A stretch of DNA of 64,000 nucleotides from Brachypterus glaber. Its lineage: Eukaryota; Arthropoda; Insecta; Coleoptera; Kateretidae. A program made the translations under genes and the position numbers. Shown one piece after another: positions 54,898-64,000 of the stretch (position 1 is the first letter of the stretch; the number at the start of each line of letters is the position of its first letter). The notes under the pieces are model-generated. The model was not told the origin of the DNA, searched no databases, and worked only from the letters and a program-made list of their open reading frames with translations. The stretch is taken from NCBI GenBank assembly GCA_958510825.1, contig OY294048.1, forward strand, positions 23,462,674 through 23,526,673, written 5' to 3'.

Positions 54898-55205
54898 ACA
54901 TATAAATATGCAGGGGCCTGCCCGGGTTTCGCCCGGTGCCCGGGGAGTGGCGTCGCTTGGGGGTGATCATCCTCATCACCAATTCATCTCTTCGGCGCGA
55001 TACCACGCACACCTTTGTAGATTGAGGGGTTTACGCTGTGGTTTTCCTTCCACTTTGGTCCAGCCGGTCAAGGCAAGGCCACGATCCCCAGTCCCTTTGT
55101 TACTACTACCCTCCTGCCTGGACATGGGAGATCAGTGCAGTCCCTGTGGGGGCACTGCTACCCCCTGTTCTAATTCCAGATATAGAATCTTCTTCAGAGC
55201 CCATC

Positions 55206-55289
55206 CTGAAAAAAAAAATTACAATTTTTTATTTTTCTATTTGTTTTTGTTTTGTAGAAAATAGAAATAGAAAAAATATCTTACCACTA
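55206..55289 (-). other. Intron 2 of Polinton 2 PolB
   Basis: Minus-strand donor AGTG/GTAAGATATT (near 55.29 kb) and acceptor TTTTTTTCAG/GATGGGC (near 55.21 kb). Same position and phase as the 25435-25494 intron of Polinton 1, with a diverged interior. Ends are given to within a few bases. Confidence 0.7.
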
Positions 55290-55661
55290 TCTTTTTCTGA
55301 AAACTCCTTCAATTTCGTTTGTAAAACCTCAAAAAATTCTTCATACATTTCTGTAAGATTACTTCCTTCATCCACCACCCTGAACTTGGTTTATGTTTGT
55401 TTATTTTTTAACCTCGTACTATTCTACTTAATTAAGCATCCCCTAAGTCCAGGACTTGTGTGGGCTAGTAGTAGAGGGAACCACCAGCTTTAATTGACTT
55501 TCGAACCAATATATCTAGGGAGTACGCCTTCGCCAAATTTGTAGATAGGGGTTTTTGAGGTTGATAAAAATGAATCTTGAAATATATTTTTTGAAACCCA
55601 CCCCCTTAGGGGTGGTATATAGGGGTTTTCAAGGTTGCTGAAACTAAATATGATAATAAAA

Positions 55662-56077
55662 CACTGCTCAATAAAAGAACTTTCCCATTTTTCACCTCCG
55701 CGCGTGAAATTAATTTTTATTATCACATTTTTTTCCTAATTTCACCCTTGAGGGGTGGGGAGTAGTTTTTGAGAAAACTGGAGTATTGGGGTTTTTGAGG
55801 TTGCTGAAAGTGAATCTGATAATAAAAATATTCTAAATCCACCCCCTGAGGGGTGAGGGGTAGTTTTCGTGAAAATTTGTATATTGGGGTTTTTGAGGTT
55901 GTTGAAAGGGAATCTGATTATAACAAAATTCTAACTTCACCCCAATGGGGCAGAGGGTAGTTTTCGTGAAAATTGGTATATTAAGGTTTTTATGGTTGCT
56001 GAAAGTGAATCTGATAATAAAAAAATACATTTTACGCGCGGAGGTGTAAAATGGGAAAGCTCTTTTACTGGGCAGTG
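55662..56077. mobile_element. CAC-ended repeat inserted in PolB 2 exon 2
   Basis: The inverted ends are CACTGCTCAATAAAAGAACT and CACTGCCCAGTAAAAGAGCT, continuing through CCCATTTT.CACCTCCGCGCG. Between them are about three copies of a ~115-bp unit (TTGAGGTTGCTGAAAGTGAA, CACCCCTGAGGGGTG-like). A similar unit extends outside to 55.50 kb, so the event also replaced some 60 codons of PolB. No clean target duplication. Confidence 0.6.
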
Positions 56078-56270
56078 TATTTTTTTTTAAATCATTGTTT
56101 TCAATGGTTTTTAGACGGAAACTTGCAATACGGTTCTTAAAACCAGTTTGGATAAGTTCCACCCCTTCCTCCAAATTGTTACAGCATTTGTTACGATGTG
56201 CCAAACTTCTTTTATGTGTAACATGATTTGTAACATAAATATCGCAAAGGCCATAGCAGGATAAGTATGC

Positions 56271-57895
56271 GAAAAGTGCCCCCAACCCGATTGACCTGAA
56301 ATTTTGCAGTGACATTGTCCTCAGTAAGAAAACATACCATACCAAATTTTAACCCAAAATCCGCAGTGGCGTAGGAGTAATTAATTCCAAAAGATAAAAT
56401 TAATTAAAATTATTTTCTTAAAAACTGGTTGTCGATTTTTTTTGAAAAAAAATATGAGTAATGCTTGTTGGTAGGGGAGTTAAAAAAATATATATTATAT
56501 TTTCGTTTGCCCAAGAAAAAAAGTTTTGTGTAATTTTTTAAGTTTCAGTATTTTTTTTCGTTATGTAAATATCAATTCACCAATTTGATTTTTTTTCTGT
56601 AATATCACCTACTACTTATGTACATCATATTATATAATTAATTTTTTTTTGAGTGGGGCATCATAGTTAAAAAAAATAAAAACCAAATTGCTAAGCTAAA
56701 ACGCAAAATACTGTGAAAAAATGTTTATTAAAACTTAATTCAATAACTTCTACACCTTTTTCTATTTTATCACATCTAACTAATGAAACTTTCTTCGTCA
56801 GAACAACACGGCTCCCGACCTTCATATCTCCGATTTAGCTCAAATTTGGCACATCCTCTCAATTAGGGTCTATATTACTAGATCGGAAGGATTTTGCTAT
56901 AAAACCACTAGTTTTGGAGATATTAGGGTGGATCATTCATCATTATCTGCCAAAAATATCTTTTTATCTTTTACAAGTACTGATATTTAGATTTATGTAA
57001 ATCATGTTTTTGGAATTTTAAAAAAGGTCAAAATTGAGCCACCCTAATATCTCCAAAACTAGTCGTTTTCTAGCAAAATCCTTTTGATTTAGTAATCTAG
57101 ACCCTATTCGATGAGGATGTGCCAAATTTGAGCTAAATCGGAGAGATGAATGTTGGGCGCCGTGTTGATCTGACGAAGAAAGCTTCATTAGTTAAGCTTC
57201 GGTTTCCTCCAAAAGTAGCAGTCGCAGTCGCTGACGACTGCGACCGGGTAGCCGCGACCGAGTCGTTGAGACATCTCCAATGCATTTTAAATGTCCCTGT
57301 TTACCTAGCTGCTTCCGAGTCGTTACTACTAACTACCGGTCGCCGTTCGTTTGGTCGCCGGTCGCTCAACCGCTTCGGGAGCAGATGCACGACTATTTCA
57401 CCACGAATTTGACGGTGAAACAGGTGATTCTGCGCTTTGACAAGTGTCTTTCACTGTTTCACTCAATTTGAATTGCTTGAGATCCCTCCACCTCTCTCAG
57501 CCGAAACATCTCATCAACTTTTACCCTTTTTTACTTTCTCATAATTTATGAGTCATAAAAGAAAGTATGGTGACAGAAAAAAAAACAATTTTTTTTTCCT
57601 AAAACGTCGAGAAAAATCAAAATAAGCAATAAAAAAATGATGTCTGTCTATCTGTCGGTCTGTTTTTATCCACGATCACTTAAGAACGCTTTGAGCTAGC
57701 AAACTTGAAATTTGGTATTCAGATCTATTTTTATATTATCTTGGACAAGTTCGTATTTGAGAAAAATCGGTTTTGGGAAGGGGGTAAAAGGGTGGTTCAA
57801 TTTTTGATTTAGTCAGTTAGTATTTTTTTTATTGTTTACAATAATGAAAAATTTAAAAACCCCATAAAACGTTAAATAAAACTACACAAAAATGT
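56271..57895. other. Non-coding repeats right of Polinton 2 PolB
   Basis: No gene supported. It contains a repeat with CCCCCAACCCGATTGACCTG (56.27-56.39 kb), the foldback at 56777-57194, a GC-rich patch at 57.20-57.43 kb (GCAGTCGCAGTCGCTGACGA, GGTCGCCGGTCGCTCAACCG) of unknown nature, and at 57.63-57.72 kb the CTGTCTATCTGTCGGTCTG / CACTTAAGAACGCTTTGAGC dispersed family. The zinc-finger exon 1 expected for PolB 2 is not found. Confidence 0.45.
56777..57194. mobile_element. Small foldback element
   Basis: TAACTAATGAAACTTTCTTC and the inverse of the right end differ at few positions; the arms run about 180 bp (CTCCGATTTAGCTCAAATTT, ACTAGTTTTGGAGATATTAG). A diverged version of its interior occurs near 10.66-10.80 kb. 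The target duplication is not certain. Confidence 0.65.
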
Positions 57896-58270
57896 TTTTC
57901 ACTTTTTTTTCTAATCCCCCCTTCCTCTCCCGCAAAATGCAAAAAATTGTTTCTAGACATAACTTTCTTATTATTCACAATAGAAGAACAATTTAAAAAA
58001 CAAATAAAAGGTAAAATAAAATTACATAAAAAATGCAATTATTATTTTTTCCCAGCCACCCCCCACTTTCCCCCAAAATGTAAAAAAACGTTTCTAGACA
58101 TAACAATAGAAGAAAAATTTGAAAACCACCTAAAAGATAAAACTAAATTACACAAAAAATATTATTATGATTTTTTTCCATGCCGTCCCCCTAAAAGGTT
58201 GAATAAAATTACACAAAATATGTTTTTATATATTTTTTTTCATGACACCCTCCGCCCCCCTGTAATAAAT
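57896..58270. repeat. Tandem repeat, about 115-bp unit, three copies
   Basis: Units contain TTTCTAGACATAAC, ATAGAAGAA.AATTT.AAAA, and AAATTACA.AAAAA followed by a C-rich stretch (CACCCCCCACTTTCCCCC). Decayed between copies. No gene. Confidence 0.65.
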
Positions 58271-58379
58271 TGTTTCTGGACATAACTTTTTTTTAAGAGA
58301 AAGTATTCTCGCTCATTCGAGACGGCTGGTTTTTCATGTTAATAAGAGGAGGAGATTCTCCTTTTTCGCTTGATAATTC

Positions 58380-59290
58380 AAAAACATTTAAAGAACCGAC
58401 TTTTAGAGATTGTCATATAATTGTTTGACTATGCGTATGAAATTTTCACTAAATCCTAGTTTATACAGTTTGCGCCATAAGAGAATATGAATAATCGAAT
58501 CAAATGCGCGTTTAAAGTCGACAAATGCAACATATACTTTACGCCCTTTTAATCTGAGTTGTAATTGGATTATAGAGTTAAGAACAAATACGTTTGGACT
58601 TTTTCAACGCAGCCCCGTCCCTTACGAAATCCGGATTGACATTCTGGAATTGTTTTATTTTGCTCGCACCATATTTGTAGTCTTTAATAGGACAGAGGTA
58701 AATATCTTGCAAGAGCAGTTTACTAGGGATATGCCACCGAAGTTTGTTGGGTCATCGGGCGGGCCTTTCTTGTATAGCATGGTTAATGTTATACCAGTTT
58801 TTGGGCATTTAATCCCCATCTAAGATTTTGTTAAATATATTGCACAGGTAAAGCCGCCAATTTTCTGGCAGATTTTTATAGAATTCATATGGTATCATAT
58901 CATCACCTGGTGTTTTTCCATTTTTAGAGCTGCTAAGCACATAATTTAGCTCACAAAGTGTGATTGGGACATCAAGGATTGGGTCACTAGCTCCGTGGAA
59001 CATAATATCGGATATAACTTTTTCGGGTAGAAGGTTATCATAATATGACTCCCATCTGGCGATAGGTAGTGTTTTTGATATATTATTTTGACGATATGGC
59101 TTGATAAGTTTCCAGAATTCTGTCTGATTTTTTGCTAATGAAAGTTTTAAGATTTTATCGTTTTCGAAAGTATTTTTTTTATTTTTAATTAAAGCTTTAA
59201 ATCGTTTTTTACTCTCGATATAAATTTGCTTATATTCCTGATAGAAGTTGTTACTTTGAAGTAGTTTAAAGTTAACATTTTATAAACAGC
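58380..59290 (-). pseudogene. LINE ORF2 fragment (linker and RT fingers/palm)
   Basis: The minus strand reads ENDKILKLSLAKNQTEFW (pre-RT linker), SSSKNGKTPGDDMIPYEF, CQSGFRKGRGCVEKV and VAFVDFKRAFDSIIH (motif A with its catalytic Asp). Frames are shifted at several places, and YADD is beyond the break at about 58.38 kb. The Jockey/CR1/L2 style is related to the 46.9-47.4 kb fragment, but this is an earlier part of the protein. Confidence 0.7.
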
Positions 59291-59632
59291 TGTTTAAATT
59301 CAAACATTCCTTATCAAACCAGGACTTTGAGTCAAATTTTTTATGTATGTGGGTTTTTGGGAAGCCGACCATTCCGAGTGTATCAGAAGATTCAAAATGT
59401 GTTAAAAAACATGTCCACTTTATTAATTAGTGATAACAATGGGTGTTTGCTGGAGCTCCTAGAAATAAATTTAAATAAGGTTATTTTGGATATTGATCAT
59501 ATGCAACTATGTAATATTAGTAAATAAACTATAAAAACTAAAAGTTTTTTTCATTCTCCTCACACTTTTTTGTTCCAGAAGTAATAAATAAAAAACAGTT
59601 AAGTTTTCAAAAATATATTTAATATCTTAAAA

Positions 59633-59941
59633 TCAAATTTTTTTAATTTCAACGTTTGCAAAGTTTTTCCCATTAGATGTGGTTTTTTCCTAAACTAAAT
59701 AATATAATTCACCAGAATGGTTTTTATTATAGTCAGTAATAGCTCCATCAGTAAATATATCATGGAGTTTTTTTGAAATCCAGACATCTCCAATCTCATC
59801 TCCTAAATCTGCCACAACTGCTCTACCATAACATGATTGTAGCGAAATTTTTCGTATTATATATTTAACACCTATATCCAATTAAATAGGTTTTCCAAAA
59901 ATTTTCTTCCTGTTGATAGATTTCAATGCTTCAAATTTCAT
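59633..59941 (-). pseudogene. Polinton 2 copy of the OB-fold-like small gene, two stops
   Basis: 103 codons from ATG at 59941 to TGA at 59633-59635, the same size as the 37440-37751 gene. In-frame stops are TAA at 59882-59884 and TAG at 59690-59692. Shared pattern: KF..LK start, KY.I..IS, VW.......F..GAITDYN..H.GELY and a final VEI. This is the clearest trace of the right arm of Polinton 2. Confidence 0.75.
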
Positions 59942-60720
59942 CTAGAAAAAATTATTTATAAATAACAAAAATAACTATTTGAGAAAAAATACTATCAGAA
60001 TAATACTTACATTATAAGCTTGCTTGAAGAACTGTGTGAAACTATACACCACTCACAGCTTTATATCTGGAAGAGAACTAAAAAACTTTCTCAAGGTTCA
60101 GACAGGTCGAAACTTGTTTATTATTGTTATTCATATATATTTTTCAAGGTTGAGGGAGCTGGAACAAAAATAAATAAATAAATTAAATATTTTTTCTCAA
60201 AACTTGTTTGAAAAAGTATAAACAGTTCTCAAGGTTAGACTCAGGTGGGTCGAGACGATATTGTTTTAATTGACTCAAGGTCTCAGACAGCTCAGTTTAA
60301 TGAATATTGTGTTGAATTTAGTAGAATGCTAAAGAAAATGGACTATACCAGTGTAGTAATTGAAAAAGTTGGTTTTATGATTTTATTACATCAAGAGGGA
60401 AAACCTCTAGATGCATTTAGCGATGAAGTTAAAGTTTTTTCCTTTAAACTATCTGTTAAATAATGCTAGAGTACTCGAACTTAAAAAATTTGGACTAAAT
60501 TACCTAAACATTTTCAAAAAAACTCTGATTTAAAATTGAATCGTCCTTGTTTTACACATTACAATTTAGATGGATGGGGAAATCATGTTGATGGTCCACC
60601 TCTTAAAAAAAATAATTGTCGTGAACGAAAAATTAGCTAAGCTATTAAAATGTTGTTATCTATAATTATTTTACTACTTATAATGTAAAATTTGTTGATA
60701 TTCCACATTATCAAGTATAT
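59942..60720 (+). pseudogene. Possible remnant gene between Polinton 2 and the Gypsy LTR
   Basis: A frame at about 60245-60463 (DDIVLIDSRSQTAQFNEYCV, MDYTSVVIEKVGFMIL, LDAFSDEVKVF) has no normal ATG and follows a CTCAG that could be a splice acceptor. A second stretch ending at the TAA of 60638-60640, in another frame, reads IWTKLPKHFQKN, HYNLDGWGNHVDGPP. Both look protein-like, not random, but I know no family. They may be the decayed end of Polinton 2 or an unrelated gene. Confidence 0.35.
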
Positions 60721-61115
60721 TGTTGGCGCCCCCTAGAACAATGGCCTCTTTGTCTATCTTATTTTGCTGACTTAAGCAGTATTCATTTAATATAAATAGA
60801 GCTCCACCTAGATTACCCTCAGAGCTGTATTAGACCTGAGTTAGATTGCACGTATCTTATATTAGAGTTATCTCAAATCTATCTCAAAGTTATAATCTTA
60901 TAAGTATTAAATAAATATCATTATAAATAATAAACAAGTGTCTAAATCAAGAACATCTAGAACATTTAAACCTTATAGTGAAGAAACTGTGACTATAAAT
61001 ACAAAATAACTGTGAAGTTATAAAATAAGTTTCGGAACCTCTTAATAAAAGGTTGCCCTGGTGTCAGAAGTAAATTAACCTTTTTTTTATGTTGTGTTGA
61101 TCAAGGAATACAACA
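60721..61115 (+). repeat. Candidate 5' LTR of the Gypsy element
   Basis: 395 bp from TGTTGGCGCC to AATACAACA, with TGTTG/CAACA inverted tips. TATAAATAGAGC near 60.79 kb fits a promoter and TTAATAAAAGG near 61.04 kb a polyadenylation signal. A second, partial TGGTGTCAGAAG occurs at 61059-61070, so the true LTR end could differ. The matching 3' LTR lies outside. Confidence 0.65.
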
Positions 61116-61124
61116 TAGGAATTT

Positions 61125-61142
61125 TGGTGTCAGAAGTGGGAT
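61125..61142 (+). promoter_or_regulatory. Primer binding site, tRNA-Leu type
   Basis: TGGTGTCAGAAGTGGGAT is complementary to the 3' end of an animal tRNA-Leu (CCA plus the acceptor stem), 9 bp after the proposed LTR end. It would prime minus-strand synthesis. The following 61143-61676 is an untranslated leader with no ORF. Confidence 0.75.
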
Positions 61143-61676
61143 ACTCCAAAAACATTTTGGATATTCAAATACGTTTGAATATTTTGGGTGATTGTGGTAA
61201 CGAGAAGTGGTAATCCAGTTCCAAACCAGTTCCAATCACTGTGAGTTTCAACTCTTAACAAAAGTACTTACCTGCATCTTCATCCTGATTCGTTCTGTAG
61301 TATACTGGAGTACTGGAGTACGTCCTTGGAGTACAAGCTAGTACAGGAAGAGATATCCTTTGTACAGGAACTACAAGACGTAAGTCATTTTTCAAGTTTT
61401 TTCACTTTATAATATAAATGTTCATCCTATCCTATATCCTATATAAATAAAACTTGATATAAATCATAAATCTTATATATCTCAAAAAATAAATATTTTT
61501 TGAGTCTATCTCAAAAATAAAAATATTTTTGAGTCATCTTAAATCAATATAAAAAGAAATAAGTAAGAATTAAAATACGATAACTCATAAAACAAATAAA
61601 ATACAATTATTATACAACTCTCCTTTGAATAATAAAAAAAAAAAATTGTTCAAAGTTATATATTTCAAGTTCAAAA

Positions 61677-62705
61677 ATGTCTAACTCAAATCCAATAACA
61701 TCAAGCCAAGAACCAAATCAAAATCAAAATGAAAATGATATGATAAGCGACGATAATTCAATCATTGTAAACAATGATCTTCCATTAACTGTACTTTTTA
61801 AGTTTATAAAACCATTTACGGGTGATAGGCTCGAACTTAACACATTTATACAAAATACGAACAGTGCTTTCTCTTTAGCATCCCCAAATCAGAAAGATAG
61901 TTTATTGTTATTTGTTGTTGCACAGTTATCAAGCAACGTCGTAAATGAGTTGGAATTAACTGATATCGACTCATGGTACGAACTTAAACAAAAATTAAAA
62001 CAATATTATAGTCAAACAAAGCATCTTGTACAAGCACACGAAGAATTAGAAACAGTCAGGCAATTTTCAAACGAATCTATAACTGATTATTTTAAAAGAA
62101 TTGAAAAAATAAAAAATGAATGTATTCAATCTGAAATAAACAATTGTGAAGATTTTCAGGATTTACCTGGATTAAAACGATCTATTCAGCGCACTGCTTT
62201 ACGTAGGTTTATAATTCATTGTAAACCAGAAATCAGTCAAATGTTACGAGCTAGAGAACTTAATTCACTTAATGATGCCTATAATCTTGCTCTGCAAGAA
62301 GAAAAAATAATCAATTATACAAAACAAAAAACTAATATAAATATGTATTGCAAATATTGTAAAAATAATTCACATAACTCGCAAAATTGTCGCAAAAGAG
62401 GTCCCTATAGAGGTCCACCTATCAATACAAATCAAAATAGGTATACAAATCCTAATTTTTCAAATAATAATTTTTACAATAACCCTTCTATGTCAAATAG
62501 TTATAATAATTCTTATCAAAAATTTTGCAATTATTGCAAAAAGCCAGGACATTTAATTTCTGAATGTAGAAAAAGACAATTTAAAAATAATCAATTTTCT
62601 AATCCAAGAGTAAATCATTTAAACTGCCAAGGGTCCACTGTGTCGAATGTCCCTCAGGATACGGACCACAAAAAAGAGGCATTCCCATCTCAAAACCAGA
62701 AATAA
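61677..62705 (+). CDS. Gypsy Gag
   Basis: 342 residues, intact. The N-terminal part is acidic and low-complexity. The capsid-like region follows (PFTGDRLELNTFIQNTNSAF, YYSQTKHLVQAHEELETVRQ, SITDYFKRIEKIKNECIQ). Two zinc knuckles come next: CKYCKNNSHNSQNC (about residue 224) and CNYCKKPGHLISEC (about residue 283), separated by an Asn-rich linker. It would form the virus-like particle and bind RNA. The stop at 62703-62705 lies inside the pol frame. Confidence 0.88.
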   Translation: MSNSNPITSSQEPNQNQNENDMISDDNSIIVNNDLPLTVLFKFIKPFTGDRLELNTFIQNTNSAFSLASPNQKDSLLLFVVAQLSSNVVNELELTDIDSWYELKQKLKQYYSQTKHLVQAHEELETVRQFSNESITDYFKRIEKIKNECIQSEINNCEDFQDLPGLKRSIQRTALRRFIIHCKPEISQMLRARELNSLNDAYNLALQEEKIINYTKQKTNINMYCKYCKNNSHNSQNCRKRGPYRGPPINTNQNRYTNPNFSNNNFYNNPSMSNSYNNSYQKFCNYCKKPGHLISECRKRQFKNNQFSNPRVNHLNCQGSTVSNVPQDTDHKKEAFPSQNQK

Positions 62706-64000
62706 ATAAATGTGTAAATATTTCGCATAATATAAACCTTCAACCAAATTCAAATTTAAATACAATTACGTTTAATATGACTAATGCCTTAAATAAACAT
62801 ATAACATTCTTAATTGATACAGGTTCTACTACGACTATTGTAAAATCAACGGCTTTAGTACCTCATTTGACCCCTTTAGATAAGAATGATCTCATTGAAA
62901 TAAAAGGTATAACAAACGATAACTCCATACAATCCTTCGGGTCAGCAAATTTAGAATTTATCATAAATGATATAACTATTCCTCACAAAAGTCATGTCGT
63001 CAGTGGTGGCGAATTAAATACAAATTTTGACGGTATTTTGGGTACTGATTTTCTTAAAAAACATAATGTCTTACTTGATCTTTGTAATAATAATATAATT
63101 ATTGATAATAAAAAAATAAAACTTAATAAAGAAATTTCACCGAAAGAAATAATATTGGAAAAATCACAAACATCAGAAAATAAAATAAAAATTCCGCCTT
63201 ATTGTGAATTTATTGCTGAAATAAATATTTCACAGAACAATTTAAAATATGGTCTCATTGAGAAAAAACAAATTCATCCTAATGTTTTTATTCCCGATAT
63301 TTTAATTAATAATGATAATCATAAAGCAATCATACCTATATTAAATATGAATGAAAATGAAGTTTTAATTGAAAAACCTACTTTAGATTTAGTAGATTTA
63401 AATAAATTTGAAGAAATTAATTATTTTAATTCAAAAATAAATAATAATCAAACTAATAGAAATAAAATATTAAAAGAAAAAATTCATACTGATCACTTAA
63501 CTTCCGATGAAAATCAAGCCATTCTAAATATTTGTGAAGAATTTTCAGATTTATTTCACTTACCTGGTGAATATTTAACTTCTACAAAAACTCTAAAACA
63601 TTCTATTCATACAAAACATGACGCTCCTATAACTTGTAAAACTTACAGGTATCCGAAAGTACATGAACAAGAAGTTAATTCTCAAATAAATCAAATGCTT
63701 GAACAGAATATTATCAGACATTCTAAATCACCTTATTCTAGCAATCTATGGATTGTTCCTAAAAAACTAGATTCCTCAGGTAAAAGAAAATGGCGACTTG
63801 TAATAGATTATCGGAAATTGAATGATATTACTATAGGCGATTCTTTTCCTTTGCCTAATATTGAAAATATCTTAGATCAACTCGGAAATGCTGTATATTT
63901 CACAGTTCTAGACTTATCCTCTGCTTTCCATCAAATTGAAGTGGAAGAATCAGATAAGTGCAAAACCGCTTTTTTTACTCCATCAGGACATTACGAATTT
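62603..64000 (+). CDS. Gypsy Pol, protease and RT, incomplete at window end
   Basis: Open from 62603 in the -1 frame relative to gag, overlapping it by about 100 nt, so expression needs a -1 frameshift. The protease has FLIDTGSTTTIV (DTGS active site) and FDGILGTDFLKKH. A linker of about 200 residues follows. RT has CKTYRYPKVHEQEVNSQI, SSNLWIVPKKLDSSGKRKW, LVIDYRKLND, PLPNIENILDQLG and FTVLDLSSAFHQIEV (motif A). The window ends before YxDD. No strong slippery heptamer is obvious; a run of six A at 62670-62675 is the nearest candidate. Confidence 0.85.

Larger units (their letters stand above)
48471..55170 (-). mobile_element. LOA/R1-like LINE, full length, in PolB 2
   Basis: A perfect 15-bp target duplication TAATTCCAGATATAG flanks it (48456-48470 and 55171-55185). 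It interrupts PolB exon 3, which reads through once one copy of the duplication is discounted. On the minus strand the order is 5' region, ORF1 (54.9-53.37 kb), ORF2 with APE endonuclease, RT, RNase H and a C-terminal zinc knuckle (53.37-49.81 kb), then a tandem-repeat tail. It is GC-richer than everything around it, which fits a later arrival or distinct codon usage. Both ORFs carry frameshifts. Confidence 0.88.
42115..56270 (-). pseudogene. PolB of Polinton 2, deleted and split by nested insertions
   Basis: Pieces in gene order on the minus strand: 56270-56085 (HKRSLAHRNKCC...NLEEGVELIQ), 55395-55290 (exon 2 end, LKEFSEKDSG), intron, exon 3 start at about 55206-55171, 48470-47830 (MWSILAHLHPAE..., YAHFETILK), then 43735-42115 ([30 protein letters not shown]). 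About 310 codons are missing between the ExoI block and the YQRAWK block (junction near 47.86 kb), so ExoII and the endonuclease-like block are gone. There are further frame breaks near 42.78 and 42.32 kb. Motif C is intact and in frame with its surroundings, unlike in Polinton 1. Confidence 0.85.
40855..60720. mobile_element. Polinton/Maverick element 2, degraded remnant
   Basis: Homologous to Polinton 1 in order and orientation: left small gene (40855), minus-strand small ORF (41854-42090), PolB (42.1-56.27 kb), right-arm small gene (59633-59941). The virion genes and integrase are gone. Nested inserts make up most of the length. No TIR or target duplication could be found: the left side meets the hexamer array and the right side meets a Gypsy LTR at 60721. 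Its limits are therefore approximate. Confidence 0.75.
60721..64000 (+). mobile_element. Ty3/Gypsy LTR retrotransposon, 5' part
   Basis: Candidate 5' LTR, leader with primer site, gag, and pol in the -1 frame up to the window end inside the RT. All visible frames are open, so this copy is much better preserved than the one at 18.4-20.8 kb. The 3' half (rest of RT, RNase H, integrase, 3' LTR) lies outside. Confidence 0.88.

Noticed and set aside
50127..54966. Plus-strand ORFs opposite the LINE (50127-50357, 50734-51159, 52801-53349, 54598-55493)
   Set aside because: Shadows of the GC-richer minus-strand LINE frames.

Overview
This is AT-rich, repeat-dominated nuclear DNA from an arthropod, most probably an insect. 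I infer this from GT-AG introns of 54-60 and 301 nt, from the transposon families present, and from the lack of any prokaryotic operon signal. I see no confident single-copy host gene, tRNA or rRNA. The window is a mosaic of mobile elements, several nested in one another.

1-21.5 kb: a set of long inverted-repeat (foldback) elements (176-1386, 4630-6622, 10.2-13.0 kb, 11553-12680, 14342-15672, 17199-17835) surrounds a 3,270-bp Transib/RAG1-type transposon at 6711-9980. That element has 5'-CAC ends, RSS-like heptamer-23-nonamer termini and a perfect CGTCG target duplication. Its transposase gene has two exons and two frameshifts. A broken Ty3/Gypsy fragment (gag zinc knuckle, protease, RT) lies on the minus strand at 18.4-20.8 kb. 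It abuts a telomere-variant-like hexamer array (CCCTCA/CCCTCG/CCCTGA, then degenerate CCTAAC).

21.57-40.30 kb: an end-to-end Polinton/Maverick (Polinton 1, 18,734 bp). It has 5'-AG...CT-3' termini, inverted repeats and a perfect 6-bp duplication (CTAACC), and it landed inside the hexamer array, which resumes at 40304. It encodes a protein-primed DNA polymerase B (spliced, frameshifted), A32-type packaging ATPase, PLA2-like minor virion protein (spliced), adenain-type protease, penton-like and major capsid-like proteins, a small basic protein, a fibre-like coiled-coil repeat protein, a DDE integrase with a chromo-like tail, and several unknown proteins including a membrane protein. The replication, packaging and capsid genes form two divergent blocks around 27.0 kb.

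40.8-60.7 kb: a second, related but heavily degraded Polinton (Polinton 2) in the same orientation. Its polymerase gene runs from 56.27 down to 42.1 kb. It carries an internal deletion and is split by a TAA-duplicating Harbinger-like composite (43717-47826, itself holding a foldback element and a LINE RT fragment), by a complete LOA/R1-like LINE (48471-55170, 15-bp target duplication, 1.29-kb 9-bp tandem tail), and by a short CAC-ended repeat. A TTAA-flanked piggyBac-type MITE sits in its first small gene. Its virion genes are missing. Comparing the two Polintons supports three small genes that could not be called from one copy.

60.72-64.0 kb: the 5' part of a better-preserved Ty3/Gypsy element (LTR, tRNA-Leu-type primer site, gag, protease and RT in the -1 frame) runs off the window.

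Many frame breaks lie in homopolymer runs, so real decay and long-read consensus error cannot be separated from this sequence alone.
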